From the NCBI GenBank assembly GCA_018806915.1, contig JAGKQI010000040.1:992001-1056000 (forward strand): DNA of 64,000 nt, written 5' to 3'. Each line of letters starts with the position of its first letter. The first letter of the stretch is position 1. Source of the DNA: Phytophthora colocasiae. Its lineage: Eukaryota > Oomycota > Peronosporomycetes > Peronosporales > Peronosporaceae. Of the stretch, positions 24,001 to 35,100 are shown one piece after another. The translations under genes and the position numbers were made by a program. Under the pieces are notes generated by a model. It did no database searches. It saw only the letters and a list, made by a program, of their open reading frames with translations, and was not told the DNA's origin.

Positions 24001-24434
24001 AAAACAGTTTACCACCACGTCGTCTGAGCTTTCATTGCGACGTCTTCCATCGTAATGTCGTCCTCTGCCATCGCATCTGCACCGCGCTTTCTCGAAACGT
24101 GCAGACTGTCATTGTACTCACTTGGCGCGGTCGCAGTGATCGTTTTCGTTACCAGCCAAGGGGGCTTCACTAGAAGGTGCAAGTCACCTGATGGAAGGTC
24201 TTCACCGAGAGCGTCTGCGATTGTTTCCAGTCCCGTAAATGACTTACTGCTGTCGCTAACTATATCGATGATCTCGGCAGGAGCATCGCCACTTCGCATA
24301 GCCTGCAGGGTTTCTTTAAAAGCAGGGTCAGCAGACAGCCACGTGCCATCGCGTCTTCTTCCATCTTCGAGTCTTCCGCGTCGCTTCTCTGCTTTCTCGA
24401 AACTTGTGGAATGGCATACAAAAACCAAGAGCAT
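21090..24434 (-). pseudogene. CRN-type gene, unit B (three frame breaks)
   Basis: Almost identical to unit C but interrupted by single-base losses relative to it: one G near 24026 (GG to G), one C near 21976 (CCCCC to CCCC) and one T near 21871-21875 (six T to five). The open parts are 24434-24009, 24018-21898 and 21911-21090. All three breaks are in short homopolymers, so they may be sequencing errors rather than real mutations. Domain order is as in unit C. Confidence 0.85.
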
Positions 24435-24548
24435 ATTTCCTGCTAATACCGATAATCACGAATTAGATGTGCATGTATACGTACCAGGATTTTACCTGGC
24501 AACGGTTCCCTTTATTTAATAAACCCAAGCACTAGTCAATATTGCGCC
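24400..24548 (-). promoter_or_regulatory. Compact spacer between CRN units (initiator-like and poly(A)-like signals)
   Basis: On the minus strand, the stop of unit C is followed within 35 bp by AATAAA in TTAAATAAAGGG, a possible poly(A) signal for unit C. About 90 bp further is GCCATTCCACAAGTTT (24415-24400), which resembles the oomycete initiator plus flanking promoter region. The same arrangement recurs in each spacer (27850-27865 before unit C) and, diverged, before unit F (about 49781-49798). One short spacer thus seems to end one gene and start the next. Confidence 0.5.
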
Positions 24549-27500
24549 CTATTTCTTCTTCCAGTGACCAACTTCAATGAATATAATGGTCTTGCCGGCA
24601 CCACCAGCTGAAGGACTCGTTTCATCACCAGACGGATCTTGTCGCCGCGCTTCCATGAGTTCTGAAAACTCCTCCAATCTCCCGTCAGCATCTCTTGAAG
24701 TCCAATAAAACGTAGCATGTTGCAGTTCAATTCTTCTTAAGAACTCGAATGCGGACTCATTCTCGTGCACTCCTTCGGTTGGTTTCTCGACACAAGCGGC
24801 ATCCTTCGGCTCAGCGGCCATTTCAGACTTCGTGAAGTACGTCTCCTGAAGCTGCTTCACTACCACCAAGTGAATGTTCGTCGACGACTGGGTCGCTTTG
24901 AGAACGGACGTAAGCACGGGCAACGTAAACTCTTGCCGGTCTTTGCAATCCAATGAAAGAACACCCGAATTGGTCTCGATCTCCATCCAGTCTCCGTTAT
25001 GGCACCGTCGAATATTACCGAATTGGGCACACGTGTTCTTCCAAAACGCTAGAAACTCATCAGGCCACGCAACATTTGGAGGCGAGAGAAACGGAACCGT
25101 GAAATTCTCGACCTCAGGGTTCTCCTGTGGGAATGTCACCCGCCCAATGACGTCACGCACTCCCAACTCATACAGCAGCCTGCCAAAGAATGTCTCGAAG
25201 TCGATTCCATAAAATCCGCCTTGGTGGCTTGCCAGAATAACAGCACCCACGGCAAGATCTTCAAGATCCATTTCATCGTTTGGAATCTGAGCTGGGTTAC
25301 GACTGGTTGTTCGATTTTGGTCTGATGCATTTTTTAACTTCTTCCAGAACGGCAGATCTAGTGGGCTCCACTTGTTATTGGGAAGAGCTTGCTGACGGTG
25401 ATGTCCGGAACTGTAAAAGTCGGAGTCTTCATAATCCCCCATCAACGTAAGATAAAGGAGAATGTCGTCTTCCATCCGGGGGAATACGCATCGACACTTC
25501 CACACCTTGTTGTTCTTCACCAACTCTCTTTGGGTTCCCAATTGGAGCTCGAAAATCTCCTGCTCCTCCATGCGGCCGTAATGTCCATCGATCAAGTTGA
25601 CCTCCTTCCTGTATAAGTCTTTCTTTTTCTTACTCTTGTCGCTGACGTCTGCGTTATAGCTAGTCCCAAGAAAAAGATAGAGTTGACCTCTTTCAAATTC
25701 CTCTGCGCGTTTCAATGATCGAAATTCCGGCGTCAGTGCTTTGACCATGTTACTCAAGTACTTCAGTCGATCTTGGCCATCGAATGGGAACTGGGTCATG
25801 TGTTTCTGCGCTGACGTACTAAAAAGAGGTCGGCTATTCGAAATAATCCACTCAAACACTGAGGTTATCCTCCCCTTCGTGGCAAACTTCGGTAGCGATG
25901 AAATCACCGTACACCATGGTACTCTTGATACTCGCGAAGAATCACTTCCAGTATAAAGGTCCCGTGCCGTACCATTCGTAGCGCTTAGAATAAGCGGCAG
26001 ACGGAGAGAGCGGAACACATTCCGCATCGACCGAACTAGTTTTAGATTATCTTCCCGCAAGCGAGGAAATTCGTCCAGAAAGAAGAGCATTGGTTGCTTC
26101 TTATCACGAATTCTTTGATCACGTGCTGCCGCGACGTCTTCACGCACAGCGTTTCCGATGCACCTACCTGCACCACTGAGCGCAGCGATGATGAAAGCGT
26201 ACACGCTCAATGGTTTCTTGTCGGTTCCGTCGAAGTCACTAACAGAACCTTCAAACTCAGATCGGTCATCATTTGTAGTATCGAGACTGTCGATGTCGTT
26301 CTTCATACAACTCATGAAAGCAAGCTGTCGCGACTTGAATGGCTCATACACGCGCTGTCTCGAGTCATTGGATGTGGTACAGGGCAGGTAGAACACATCA
26401 AAAGCTCCATTGGCTTCCAAGTTGAACGCCATCTGCGTCTTGCCCGTGCCAGAAGAATTCTCCAGAACGACAAACCGCATCGGGTCCTCCACACCATTTC
26501 TCACATCTTCGAGAGCCTTCACCACATCTTCCACCTCTTTCGATGCCTTTAGAAGGCGGCCAATCTCTCTGTACTCCGACACAATAGAACTTTTCCCCTC
26601 CTTGATGGTCCATTCCTGCAATGGGGGCTTCACGAGAAGGTGCAAGTCACCTGATGGAAGGTCTTCACCGAGAGCGTCTGCGATTGTTTCCAGTCCCGTA
26701 AATGACTTACTGCTGTCGCTAACTATATCGACGATTTCGTCAGGAACCGCGCCAGTTCGCATAACGTGCAGGGTTTCTTTAAAAGCAGGAGCAGCAGACA
26801 GCCACGTGCCATCCGCTTTCTTGGCCAGGAAGAGCAGCAGCTCGCCTTCATCGATGCCCTTCAGTCGATTGGAGTACTTTGCCATTATTGGCTCGCTCAA
26901 GGTCTCCACCCTTGCGTTCAACTTGGTGCTTATGCTAACCGGCCGTCCGCGTACACCAACGACAAAACAGTTTATCACCACGTCGTCTGGAACAGCCATC
27001 GCGACGTCTTCCATCGTAATGCCGTCCTCTGCACCGCTCTTTCTCGAAATTTGCAGACTGTCATTGTACTCACTTGGCGCGGTCGCAGTGATCGGTTTCG
27101 TTGCCAGCAACGGGGTCTTCACCAAAATGTGCAAGTACTCAGACGTGGGGATGGCTTCTCCGAAGGCCTGTGCGATTGTTAGTCGTCCATTGAGCAAATT
27201 GCGCTTGTTGCTAATAATGTGTTTGATTTCCTCTGGGGTCTTGCCAGTCGCCATTTCCTGTTCAGTTACTTCAAAATCGGGATCAGCAGACAGCCACGTG
27301 CCATCCGCATTCTTGGCCAGAAAAAGTTTCAACCTGCCTTTACCTATTTTCTTCAGTTCTGGGAAATCCTCCACAATTTTCTCTTTCAAGGTTGCGAGTT
27401 GGGCATTCGAAGCGATGTGTATGTCGGACACGTCTCCATAACCAACGACAAAACAGTTTACCACCACGTCGTCTGGAGCTTTCATTGCGACGTCTTCCAT

Positions 27501-27884
27501 CGTAATGTCGTCCTCTGCCATCGCATCTGCACCGCGCTTTCTCGAAACGTGCAGACTGTCATTGTACTCACTTGGCGCGGTCGCAGTGATCGTTTTCGTT
27601 ACCAGCCAAGGGGGCTTCACTAGAAGGTGCAAGTCACCTGATGGAAGGTCTTCACCGAGAGCGTCTGCGATTGTTTCCAGTCCCGTAAATGACTTACTGC
27701 TGTCGCTAACTATATCGATGATCTCGGCAGGAGCATCGCCACTTCGCATAGCCTGCAGGGTTTCTTTAAAAGCAGGGTCAGCAGACAGCCACGTGCCATC
27801 GCGTCTTCTTCCATCTTCGAGTCTTCCGCGTCGCTTCTCTGCTTTCTCGAAACTTGTGGAATGGCATACAAAAACCAAGAGCAT
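24549..27884 (-). CDS. CRN (Crinkler)-type NTPase protein, unit C; only unit with an unbroken ORF (1111 aa)
   Basis: Residues 28-92 are the second half of a CRN N-terminal module (DGTWLSADPAF ... HLLVKPP). Residues 140-258 and 302-421 are complete modules with LKLFLAK and LLLFLAK signatures and HILVKTP/HLLVKPP ends. Linkers repeat a SEYNDSL...SRKRGA block resembling a nuclear localisation signal. Residues 470-640 are a P-loop NTPase: Walker A GTGKT at 479-483, Walker B MLFFLDEF near 599-606, sensor LILSATN near 631. Residues 860-1040 include LDCKDR, which could be the (D/E)xK core of a restriction-like nuclease, as known for NTPase-type CRNs. CRN proteins are secreted into host cells and act in the nucleus. 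The Met at 27884 lies upstream of the likely transcription start, and the ancestral ATG (27814) is out of frame, so expression as annotated is doubtful. Confidence 0.85.
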   Translation of the reverse strand: MLLVFVCHSTSFEKAEKRRGRLEDGRRRDGTWLSADPAFKETLQAMRSGDAPAEIIDIVSDSSKSFTGLETIADALGEDLPSGDLHLLVKPPWLVTKTITATAPSEYNDSLHVSRKRGADAMAEDDITMEDVAMKAPDDVVVNCFVVGYGDVSDIHIASNAQLATLKEKIVEDFPELKKIGKGRLKLFLAKNADGTWLSADPDFEVTEQEMATGKTPEEIKHIISNKRNLLNGRLTIAQAFGEAIPTSEYLHILVKTPLLATKPITATAPSEYNDSLQISRKSGAEDGITMEDVAMAVPDDVVINCFVVGVRGRPVSISTKLNARVETLSEPIMAKYSNRLKGIDEGELLLFLAKKADGTWLSAAPAFKETLHVMRTGAVPDEIVDIVSDSSKSFTGLETIADALGEDLPSGDLHLLVKPPLQEWTIKEGKSSIVSEYREIGRLLKASKEVEDVVKALEDVRNGVEDPMRFVVLENSSGTGKTQMAFNLEANGAFDVFYLPCTTSNDSRQRVYEPFKSRQLAFMSCMKNDIDSLDTTNDDRSEFEGSVSDFDGTDKKPLSVYAFIIAALSGAGRCIGNAVREDVAAARDQRIRDKKQPMLFFLDEFPRLREDNLKLVRSMRNVFRSLRLPLILSATNGTARDLYTGSDSSRVSRVPWCTVISSLPKFATKGRITSVFEWIISNSRPLFSTSAQKHMTQFPFDGQDRLKYLSNMVKALTPEFRSLKRAEEFERGQLYLFLGTSYNADVSDKSKKKKDLYRKEVNLIDGHYGRMEEQEIFELQLGTQRELVKNNKVWKCRCVFPRMEDDILLYLTLMGDYEDSDFYSSGHHRQQALPNNKWSPLDLPFWKKLKNASDQNRTTSRNPAQIPNDEMDLEDLAVGAVILASHQGGFYGIDFETFFGRLLYELGVRDVIGRVTFPQENPEVENFTVPFLSPPNVAWPDEFLAFWKNTCAQFGNIRRCHNGDWMEIETNSGVLSLDCKDRQEFTLPVLTSVLKATQSSTNIHLVVVKQLQETYFTKSEMAAEPKDAACVEKPTEGVHENESAFEFLRRIELQHATFYWTSRDADGRLEEFSELMEARRQDPSGDETSPSAGGAGKTIIFIEVGHWKKK

Positions 27885-27999
27885 ATTTCCCTGCTAATAC
27901 CGATAATCACGAATTAGATGTGCATGTATACGTACCAGGATTTTACCTGGCAACGGTTCCCTTTATTTAATAAACCCAAGCACTAGTCAATATTGCGCC

Positions 28000-30900
28000 C
28001 TATTTCTTCTTCCAGTGACCAACTTCAATGAATATAATGGTCTTGCCGGCACCACCAGCTGAAGGACTCGTTTCATCACCAGACGGATCTTGTCGCCGCG
28101 CTTCCATGAGTTCTGAAAACTCCTCCAATCTCCCGTCAGCATCTCTTGAAGTCCAATAAAACGTAGCATGTTGCAGTTCAATTCTTCTTAAGAACTCGAA
28201 TGCGGACTCATTCTCGTGCACTCCTTCGGTTGGTTTCTCGACACAAGCGGCATCCTTCGGCTCAGCGGCCATTTCAGACTTCGTGAAGTACGTCTCCTGA
28301 AGCTGCTTCACTACCACCAAGTGAATGTTCGTCGACGACGGGGTCGCTTTGAGAACGAACGTAAGCACGGGCAACGTAAACTCTTGCCGGTCTTTGCAAT
28401 CCAATGAAAGAACACCCGAATTGGTCTCGATCTCCATCCAGTCTCCGTTATGGCACCGTCGAATATTACCGAATTGGGCACACGTGTTCTTCCAAAACGC
28501 TAGAAACTCATCAGGCCACGCAACATTTGGAGGCGAGAGAAACGGAACCGTGAAATTCTCGACCTCAGGGTTCTCCTGTGGGAATGTCACCCGCCCAATG
28601 ACGTCACGCACTCCCAACTCATACAGCAGCCTGCCAAAGAATGTCTCGAAGTCGATTCCATAAAATCCGCCTTGGTGGCTTGCCAGAATAACAGCACCCA
28701 CGGCAAGATCTTCAAGATCCATTTCATCGTTTGGAATCTGAGCTGGGTTACGACTGGTTGTTCGATTTTGGTCTGATGCATTTTTTAACTTCTTCCAGAA
28801 CGGCAGATCTAGTGGGCTCCACTTGTTATTGGGAAGAGCTTGCTGACGGTGATGTCCGGAACTGTAAAAGTCGGAGTCTTCATAATCCCCCATCAACGTA
28901 AGATAAAGGAGAATGTCGTCTTCCATCCGGGGGAATACGCATCGACACTTCCACACCTTGTTGTTCTTCACCAACTCTCTTTGGGTTCCCAATTGGAGCT
29001 CGAAAATCTCCTGCTCCTCCATGCGGCCGTAATGTCCATCGATCAAGTTGACCTCCTTCCTGTATAAGTCTTTCTTTTTCTTACTCTTGTCGCTGACGTC
29101 TGCGTTATAGCTAGTCCCAAGAAAAAGATAGAGTTGACCTCTTTCAAATTCCTCTGCGCGTTTCAATGATCGAAATTCCGGCGTCAGTGCTTTGACCATG
29201 TTACTCAAGTACTTCAGTCGATCTTGGCCATCGAATGGGAACTGGGTCATGTGTTTCTGCGCTGACGTACTAAAAAGAGGTCGGCTATTCGAAATAATCC
29301 ACTCAAACACTGAGGTTATCCTCCCCTTCGTGGCAAACTTCGGTAGCGATGAAATCACCGTACACCATGGTACTCTTGATACTCGCGAAGAATCACTTCC
29401 AGTATAAAGGTCCCGTGCCGTACCATTCGTAGCGCTTAGAATAAGCGGCAGACGGAGAGAGCGGAACACATTCCGCATCGACCGAACTAGTTTTAGATTA
29501 TCTTCCCGCAAGCGAGGAAATTCGTCCAGAAAGAAGAGCATTGGTTGCTTCTTATCACGAATTCTTTGATCACGTGCTGCCGCGACGTCTTCACGCACAG
29601 CGTTTCCGATGCACCTACCTGCACCACTGAGCGCAGCGATGATGAAAGCGTACACGCTCAATGGTTTCTTGTCGGTTCCGTCGAAGTCACTAACAGAACC
29701 TTCAAACTCAGATCGGTCATCATTTGTAGTATCGAGACTGTCGATGTCGTTCTTCATACAACTCATGAAAGCAAGCTGTCGCGACTTGAATGGCTCATAC
29801 ACGCGCTGTCTCGAGTCATTGGATGTGGTACAGGGCAGGTAGAATACATCAAAAGCTCCATTGGCTTCCAAGTTGAACGCCATCTGCGTCTTGCCCGTGC
29901 CAGAAGAATTCTCCAGAACGACAAACCGCATCGGGTCCTCCACACCATTTCTCACATCTTCGAGAGCCTTCACCACATCTTCCACCTCTTTCGATGCCTT
30001 TAGAAGGCGGCCAATCTCTCTGTACTCCGACACAATAGAACTTTTCCCCTCCTTGATGGTCCATTCCTGCAATGGGGGCTTCACGAGAAGGTGCAAGTCA
30101 CCTGATGGAAGGTCTTCACCGAGAGCGTCTGCGATTGTTTCCAGTCCCGTAAATGACTTACTGCTGTCGCTAACTATATCGACGATTTCGTCAGGAACCG
30201 CGCCAGTTCGCATAACGTACAGGGTTTCTTTAAAAGCAGGAGCAGCAGACAGCCACGTGCCATCCGCCTTCTTTGCTACGAAGAGCAGCAGCTCGCCTTC
30301 ATCGATGCCCTTCAGTCGATTGGAGTACTTTGCTATTATTGGCTCGCTCAAGGTCTCCACCAATGCGTTCAACTTGGTGCTTATGCTAACCGGCCGTCCG
30401 CGTACACCAACGACACAACAGTTTACCACAACGTCGTCTGGAACAGCCATCGCAACGTCTTCCATCGTGATATCGTCCTCTGCCATCGCATCTGCACCGC
30501 GCTTTCTCGAAACTTGCAGACTGTCATTGTACTCACTTGGCGCGGTCGCAGTGATCGGTTCCGTTGCCAGCAACGGGGTCTTCACCAAAATGTGCAAGTA
30601 CTCAGACGTGGGGATGGCTTCTCCGAAGGCCTGTGCGATTGTTAGTCGTCCATTGAGCAAATTGCGCTTGTTGCTAATAATGTGTTTGATTTCCTCTGGG
30701 GTCTTGCCAGTCGCCATTTCCTGTTCAGTTACTTCAAAATCGGGATCAGCAGACAGCCACGTGCCATCCGCATTCTTGGCCAGAAAAGTTTCAACCTGCC
30801 TTTACCTATTTTCTTCAGTTCTGGGAAATCCTCCACAATTTTCTCTTTCAAGGTTGCGAGTTGGGCATTCGAAGCGATGTGTATGTCGGACACGTCTCCA

Positions 30901-31346
30901 TAGCCAACGACAAAACAGTTTACCACCACGTCGTCTGGAGCTTTCATTGCGACGTCTTCCATCGTAATGTCGTCCTCTGCCATCGCATCTGCACCGCGCT
31001 TTCTCGAAACGTGCAGACTGTCATTGTACTCACTTGGCGCGGTCGCAGTGATCGTTTTCGTTACCAGCCAAGGGGGCTTCACTAGAAGGTGCAAGTCACC
31101 TGATGGAAGGTCTTCACCGAGAGCGTCTGCGATTGTTTCCAGTCCCGTAAATGACTTACTGCTGTCGCTAACTATATCGATGATCTCGGCAGGAGCATCG
31201 CCACTTCGCATAGCCTGCAGGGTTTCTTTAAAAGCAGGGTCAGCAGACAGCCACGTGCCATCGCGTCTTCTTCCATCTTCGAGTCTTCCGCGTCGCTTCT
31301 CTGCTTTCTCGAAACTTGTGGAATGGCATACAAAAACCAAGAGCAT
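28000..31346 (-). pseudogene. CRN-type gene, unit D (one frame break)
   Basis: Nearly identical to unit C, with the same module order, NTPase and C-terminal region. It is split into 31346-30729 and 30717-28000 by loss of one A in an AAAAA run near 30784, inside the first complete N-terminal module at its LFLAK signature. The homopolymer position makes an assembly error plausible. Module 3 carries the variants seen in unit A (for example LNALVET) rather than those of B and C. Confidence 0.85.
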
Positions 31347-32105
31347 ATTTCCCTGCTAATACCGATAATCACGAATTAGATGTGCATGTATACGTACCAG
31401 GATTTTACCTGGCAACGGTTCCCTTTATTTAACCCTTCTCCGAAGCAATGGACTAAACTATAGTATACAAAGTTAAGTCAATGTCTTGTAAAAGGGCCCT
31501 CAGGCGCCCTTTTAGAGACAGATCGCAAGATCATCCATGCCTCAAATCTCGCAAGATGCACGAGGATACCTCCTTCATCAACCTCTAAGGGCACATCATG
31601 CGCCTTTCAAGTTGGCGATCTGATAGGCCGATATCCTGGAGCTAAACAAAAAATCTGGAAGAATACTCTAATTGGATAAAAAGAAGTTGGTGGGAAGCAG
31701 CTTCAGGTAACAAATCAAAAATTACGTCAAACATGAGCCACGTTTTTGAACGCCATGCTTGGAATGATGATGCTTGGATGTTGTCTTGCATGAGCACTGG
31801 CGCCGCGCTTGCAACAACTACGTCTACACAAACACTTTCCGCTTGTTAATGGCAGTCCAGAATGGCTTTATCATTCCCTACGTGTTCGCAATTAGCTTCT
31901 TCTACAAACAGCTAGCAAACTGGAATAAATGCCTTTGAATGCCAGAATTAATTTTTATTGAAACTTAATTATTTCAAAAACACATAGCATATAAATTACA
32001 AAACAACAAGTGAACTATCAAAATGCGACCTGTTAAAATTAATCGCGAACAACGACGCGTGGCGACCGTCCAGCATTTCCCTCCCCCTCCCGTTTCGGAG
32101 AATTC

Positions 32106-35100
32106 ATGACGCTTAGTGAAGAAGCACCCGGAGAGAAGAAGGCACCACCACCAGGGCAAGTCAGCAAGCTGACGCCGGCTTGATACGTCCACCGCGTGGG
32201 GCGTTCGGTTTCGTGGATGTGTGGGCGGCGTTATTAAAAGATGGGTGGACATCAAAGCGACCAAGTGGCCGGAGCTTGGACTCGCGATACCAGTACATCG
32301 TCCTCGTGGGCGTTATAATGGTGAGGAAGGGGTCGACTTCTTTCTCGGCGAAGACGCCTTGATGCAACACCTCCATGATGCCGTCCAAGGTAAGTAAGAA
32401 TGGTGTGATTTGGTGCTACGTGTACTTGACATTGTTCGTGTATGTGCTATAGGTGACGAGCTACGAGAAGCAGTGGCAGAGCGTGGTGGCGGCGCAGTAC
32501 AGCAGTGTCGCGGTGCAGCGCAAGACACCGGTGCAGCCGTTGACACCAACGTCCAAGGTGCGTGATGAATGTGTACTGGACGACGGTGCACCTAGTTGCT
32601 AATGTTGTGTGCATGCGTAAGGTGCAGGTGGTGAGCATCGAGCAGCAGGCGGACTACATCTCATCGATGCTGTGCAAGGTGTGTGAGGTCTTTATGGAGG
32701 TGGTGCTTCTGATGGCTGATGCTGCTATGTGTTTTGTAGGACTTGGACATCGGGACGATGCTGGCACAGCGTACGCTGGTACTGTCGGTAGAGGTGAGAA
32801 AGAACTACATGGACTGTGTGGGTGCTGTGGTTGTTGACGTTATTTGCGTACTGTGTATGTAGCTCACGAGCATCGTGTAGGAGTTGTTGTTAGTGACGCC
32901 GCTGGCCGAGGTGGGGAAGCCGTGTTGTGAGATGGACACAAGATGCTGACGTTGTGCTATGTGATATGCAGTTTCCAAGCGCCGTGGATCAGCAGCAGTG
33001 GATGATGAGGGTGGCGTTACTGGCCCAGGTGAGCGGAATTATATTGTAGAGGTGTTCTGTGTTAGTGACATCGTTATGCTTGCTGTGTAGTTACCAAACG
33101 TCGCGTGTGCGTGAGTTCTGCTAGTGGTGTACGTACGTCGAGACGTAGGCGTGCAGCTGCTGAACGTCCGATTGGTGGACAATCTGCTCGTGGTCGTGCA
33201 CTTCGAAGTGCTAGTAATGAACTTGCTTCGGGTGCTTTGGCTGGCACAAGTGACGGTCGTGCTTCGGCCATTGGACGTGCTGCTGGTGATGACTTTGTTT
33301 CGAGTGGCCAAGTTGGCAGCGATGAACTTGCTCGTGGTGGACGTGCGCTTCGAGGTGAACGTGCGCTTCGAGGTGAACGTCCAGCTGGTGATGAACTTGC
33401 TTCGAGTGGTAATGCTGGCACAAGTGGTGGACGAGTTTCGGACAGTGAACGTCCAGCTGGTGATGATCTTGCTTCGAGTGGTATAGGCACAACTGGTGGA
33501 AGAGCTTTGGACAGCGATCGTGCTACTGGTGATGAACTTGCTTCGAGTGGTAATGCTGGCACAAGTGGTGGACGAGTTTCGGACAGTGAACGTCCAGCTG
33601 GTGATGATCTTGCTTCGAGCGGTATTGGCACTAGTGGTGGACGAGCTTTGGACAGCGATCGTGCTACTGGTGATGAACGTTCTTCGAGAGGTATTGCTGG
33701 CACTAGTGGTGGACGAGTTTCGGACAGTGAACGTCCAGCTGGTGATGACCTTGCTTCGAGTGGTATTGGCACTAGTGGTGGACGAGCTTTGGACAGCGAT
33801 CGTGCTACTGGTGATGAACGTTCTTCGAGTGGTAGTGCTGGTACTAGTGGTGGAAATGATGTTCGTCGTGCGTGTGGCACTAGCGAACAACGTACAGCTA
33901 AACATGGGCGTACGGCTAGATATGGGCGTGTGTCTAGTGGTGGGCGTACTACTGCAGATGTGCGCACTTCTAGAGGTGGGCGTACGGCTAGAGGTGGCAC
34001 TGCTAGAGGTGGTCGCACTATTCATGGTGGACGGGTTGCTAGTGTTGGGCGTGTTGGCTTGGCTGCTTGCAACGAACCTAAGTCTAATACTGGACGGGCA
34101 GAAATGTATGGGTGTGTTTCAAGCAGTGCAGCAGTTGCGAGCGCTGGCAATAACATCACGGTTGGTGAAATTGATAACTCACGGTGTCTCAATGTTCGAG
34201 CATCTTGTGGCGGTAGTTTTAGTGTCGGTACTACCCGTTACACTGGCGACAACGACGTTATATCAGTGGCCGATGAAGGTGATAGTGACGGAGTATCTGT
34301 GATTAGCGGAGGTGCCAGTAGTCCAGACACGATGAATCTTGCGCCATCTTCATCACGTGCGAACACCCCAACATCTCGATCACCCAATGAGGCCAAAACA
34401 ACACCACGATCCACGCCTATCCTACTCCAAGATGTCTACATTGACAAACTGGTCGCGTTCACACCTGACAATGAAACGTGGATGAAGGCTAAGGCATACA
34501 GACCGATTGGTACATCCTACATTGTCGGCCGCATTTACCGTTCTGTGAAGAAGGGGAAGAACGCTACTCTCTTTCAAATCCGATGGCTGGATAGTCAATT
34601 TCAAAATAACTTGAGATCATCAACGCTGGCGTCGCACAGCGTGGTATCAAGAATTACGTTGCACTTACACAGTTGAAAACTCCTAACTGGCGTGTTCTCG
34701 TGGAGCCTGATCCTGGTGAGGAGCTTGACATCGACTCTGAAGCCTCCGACCTAGTGGAAGACCCCATTGAAGCGTTCGATCCTGGCAGCGTTCTTCCCAC
34801 GAGTCTATCAGAGGTGGAGGCGATTAGAAACATAACGATTTGTCCCCGGAGAAGACGTTGAATCTCCCTCCTACCTGTATGCGCATGCCGACGGTACAAC
34901 CAAGACCCACATCCGCCCTGAGTACAAGCACCTTTTCGAGCACTCTGCCTGCTCAAGCTTTTTCGCGTACATACCACTATTTTTCTGGCGCCAGACATTA
35001 CACGAGACGAATCACTACGCTACTTTAAAGGATATTCGCATCGGCAACCCGTTCACGCTGGACGAGTTGATGACTTTCCTCGGAATTTTGTTCTTCATGG

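Larger units (their letters stand above)
17517..31346 (-). repeat. Head-to-tail CRN gene array, units A-D
   Basis: Four units, all on the minus strand, recur at 3459, 3450 and 3462 bp (starts 20975, 24434, 27884, 31346). The spacer between one stop and the next ORF start is only about 115 bp. B, C and D are nearly identical throughout. A is diverged in its 3' half. A fifth unit (E/F) continues the array upstream after the piggyBac insertion. Sequence variants in the third N-terminal module are shared by A and D but not by B and C, which suggests gene conversion or repeated unequal exchange. Confidence 0.93.

Noticed and set aside
33496..34302. 268-aa ORF overlapping the transposase exon
   Set aside because: Wrong frame relative to the phase-1 splice structure and the downstream transposase. 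It is a by-product of the repeat.
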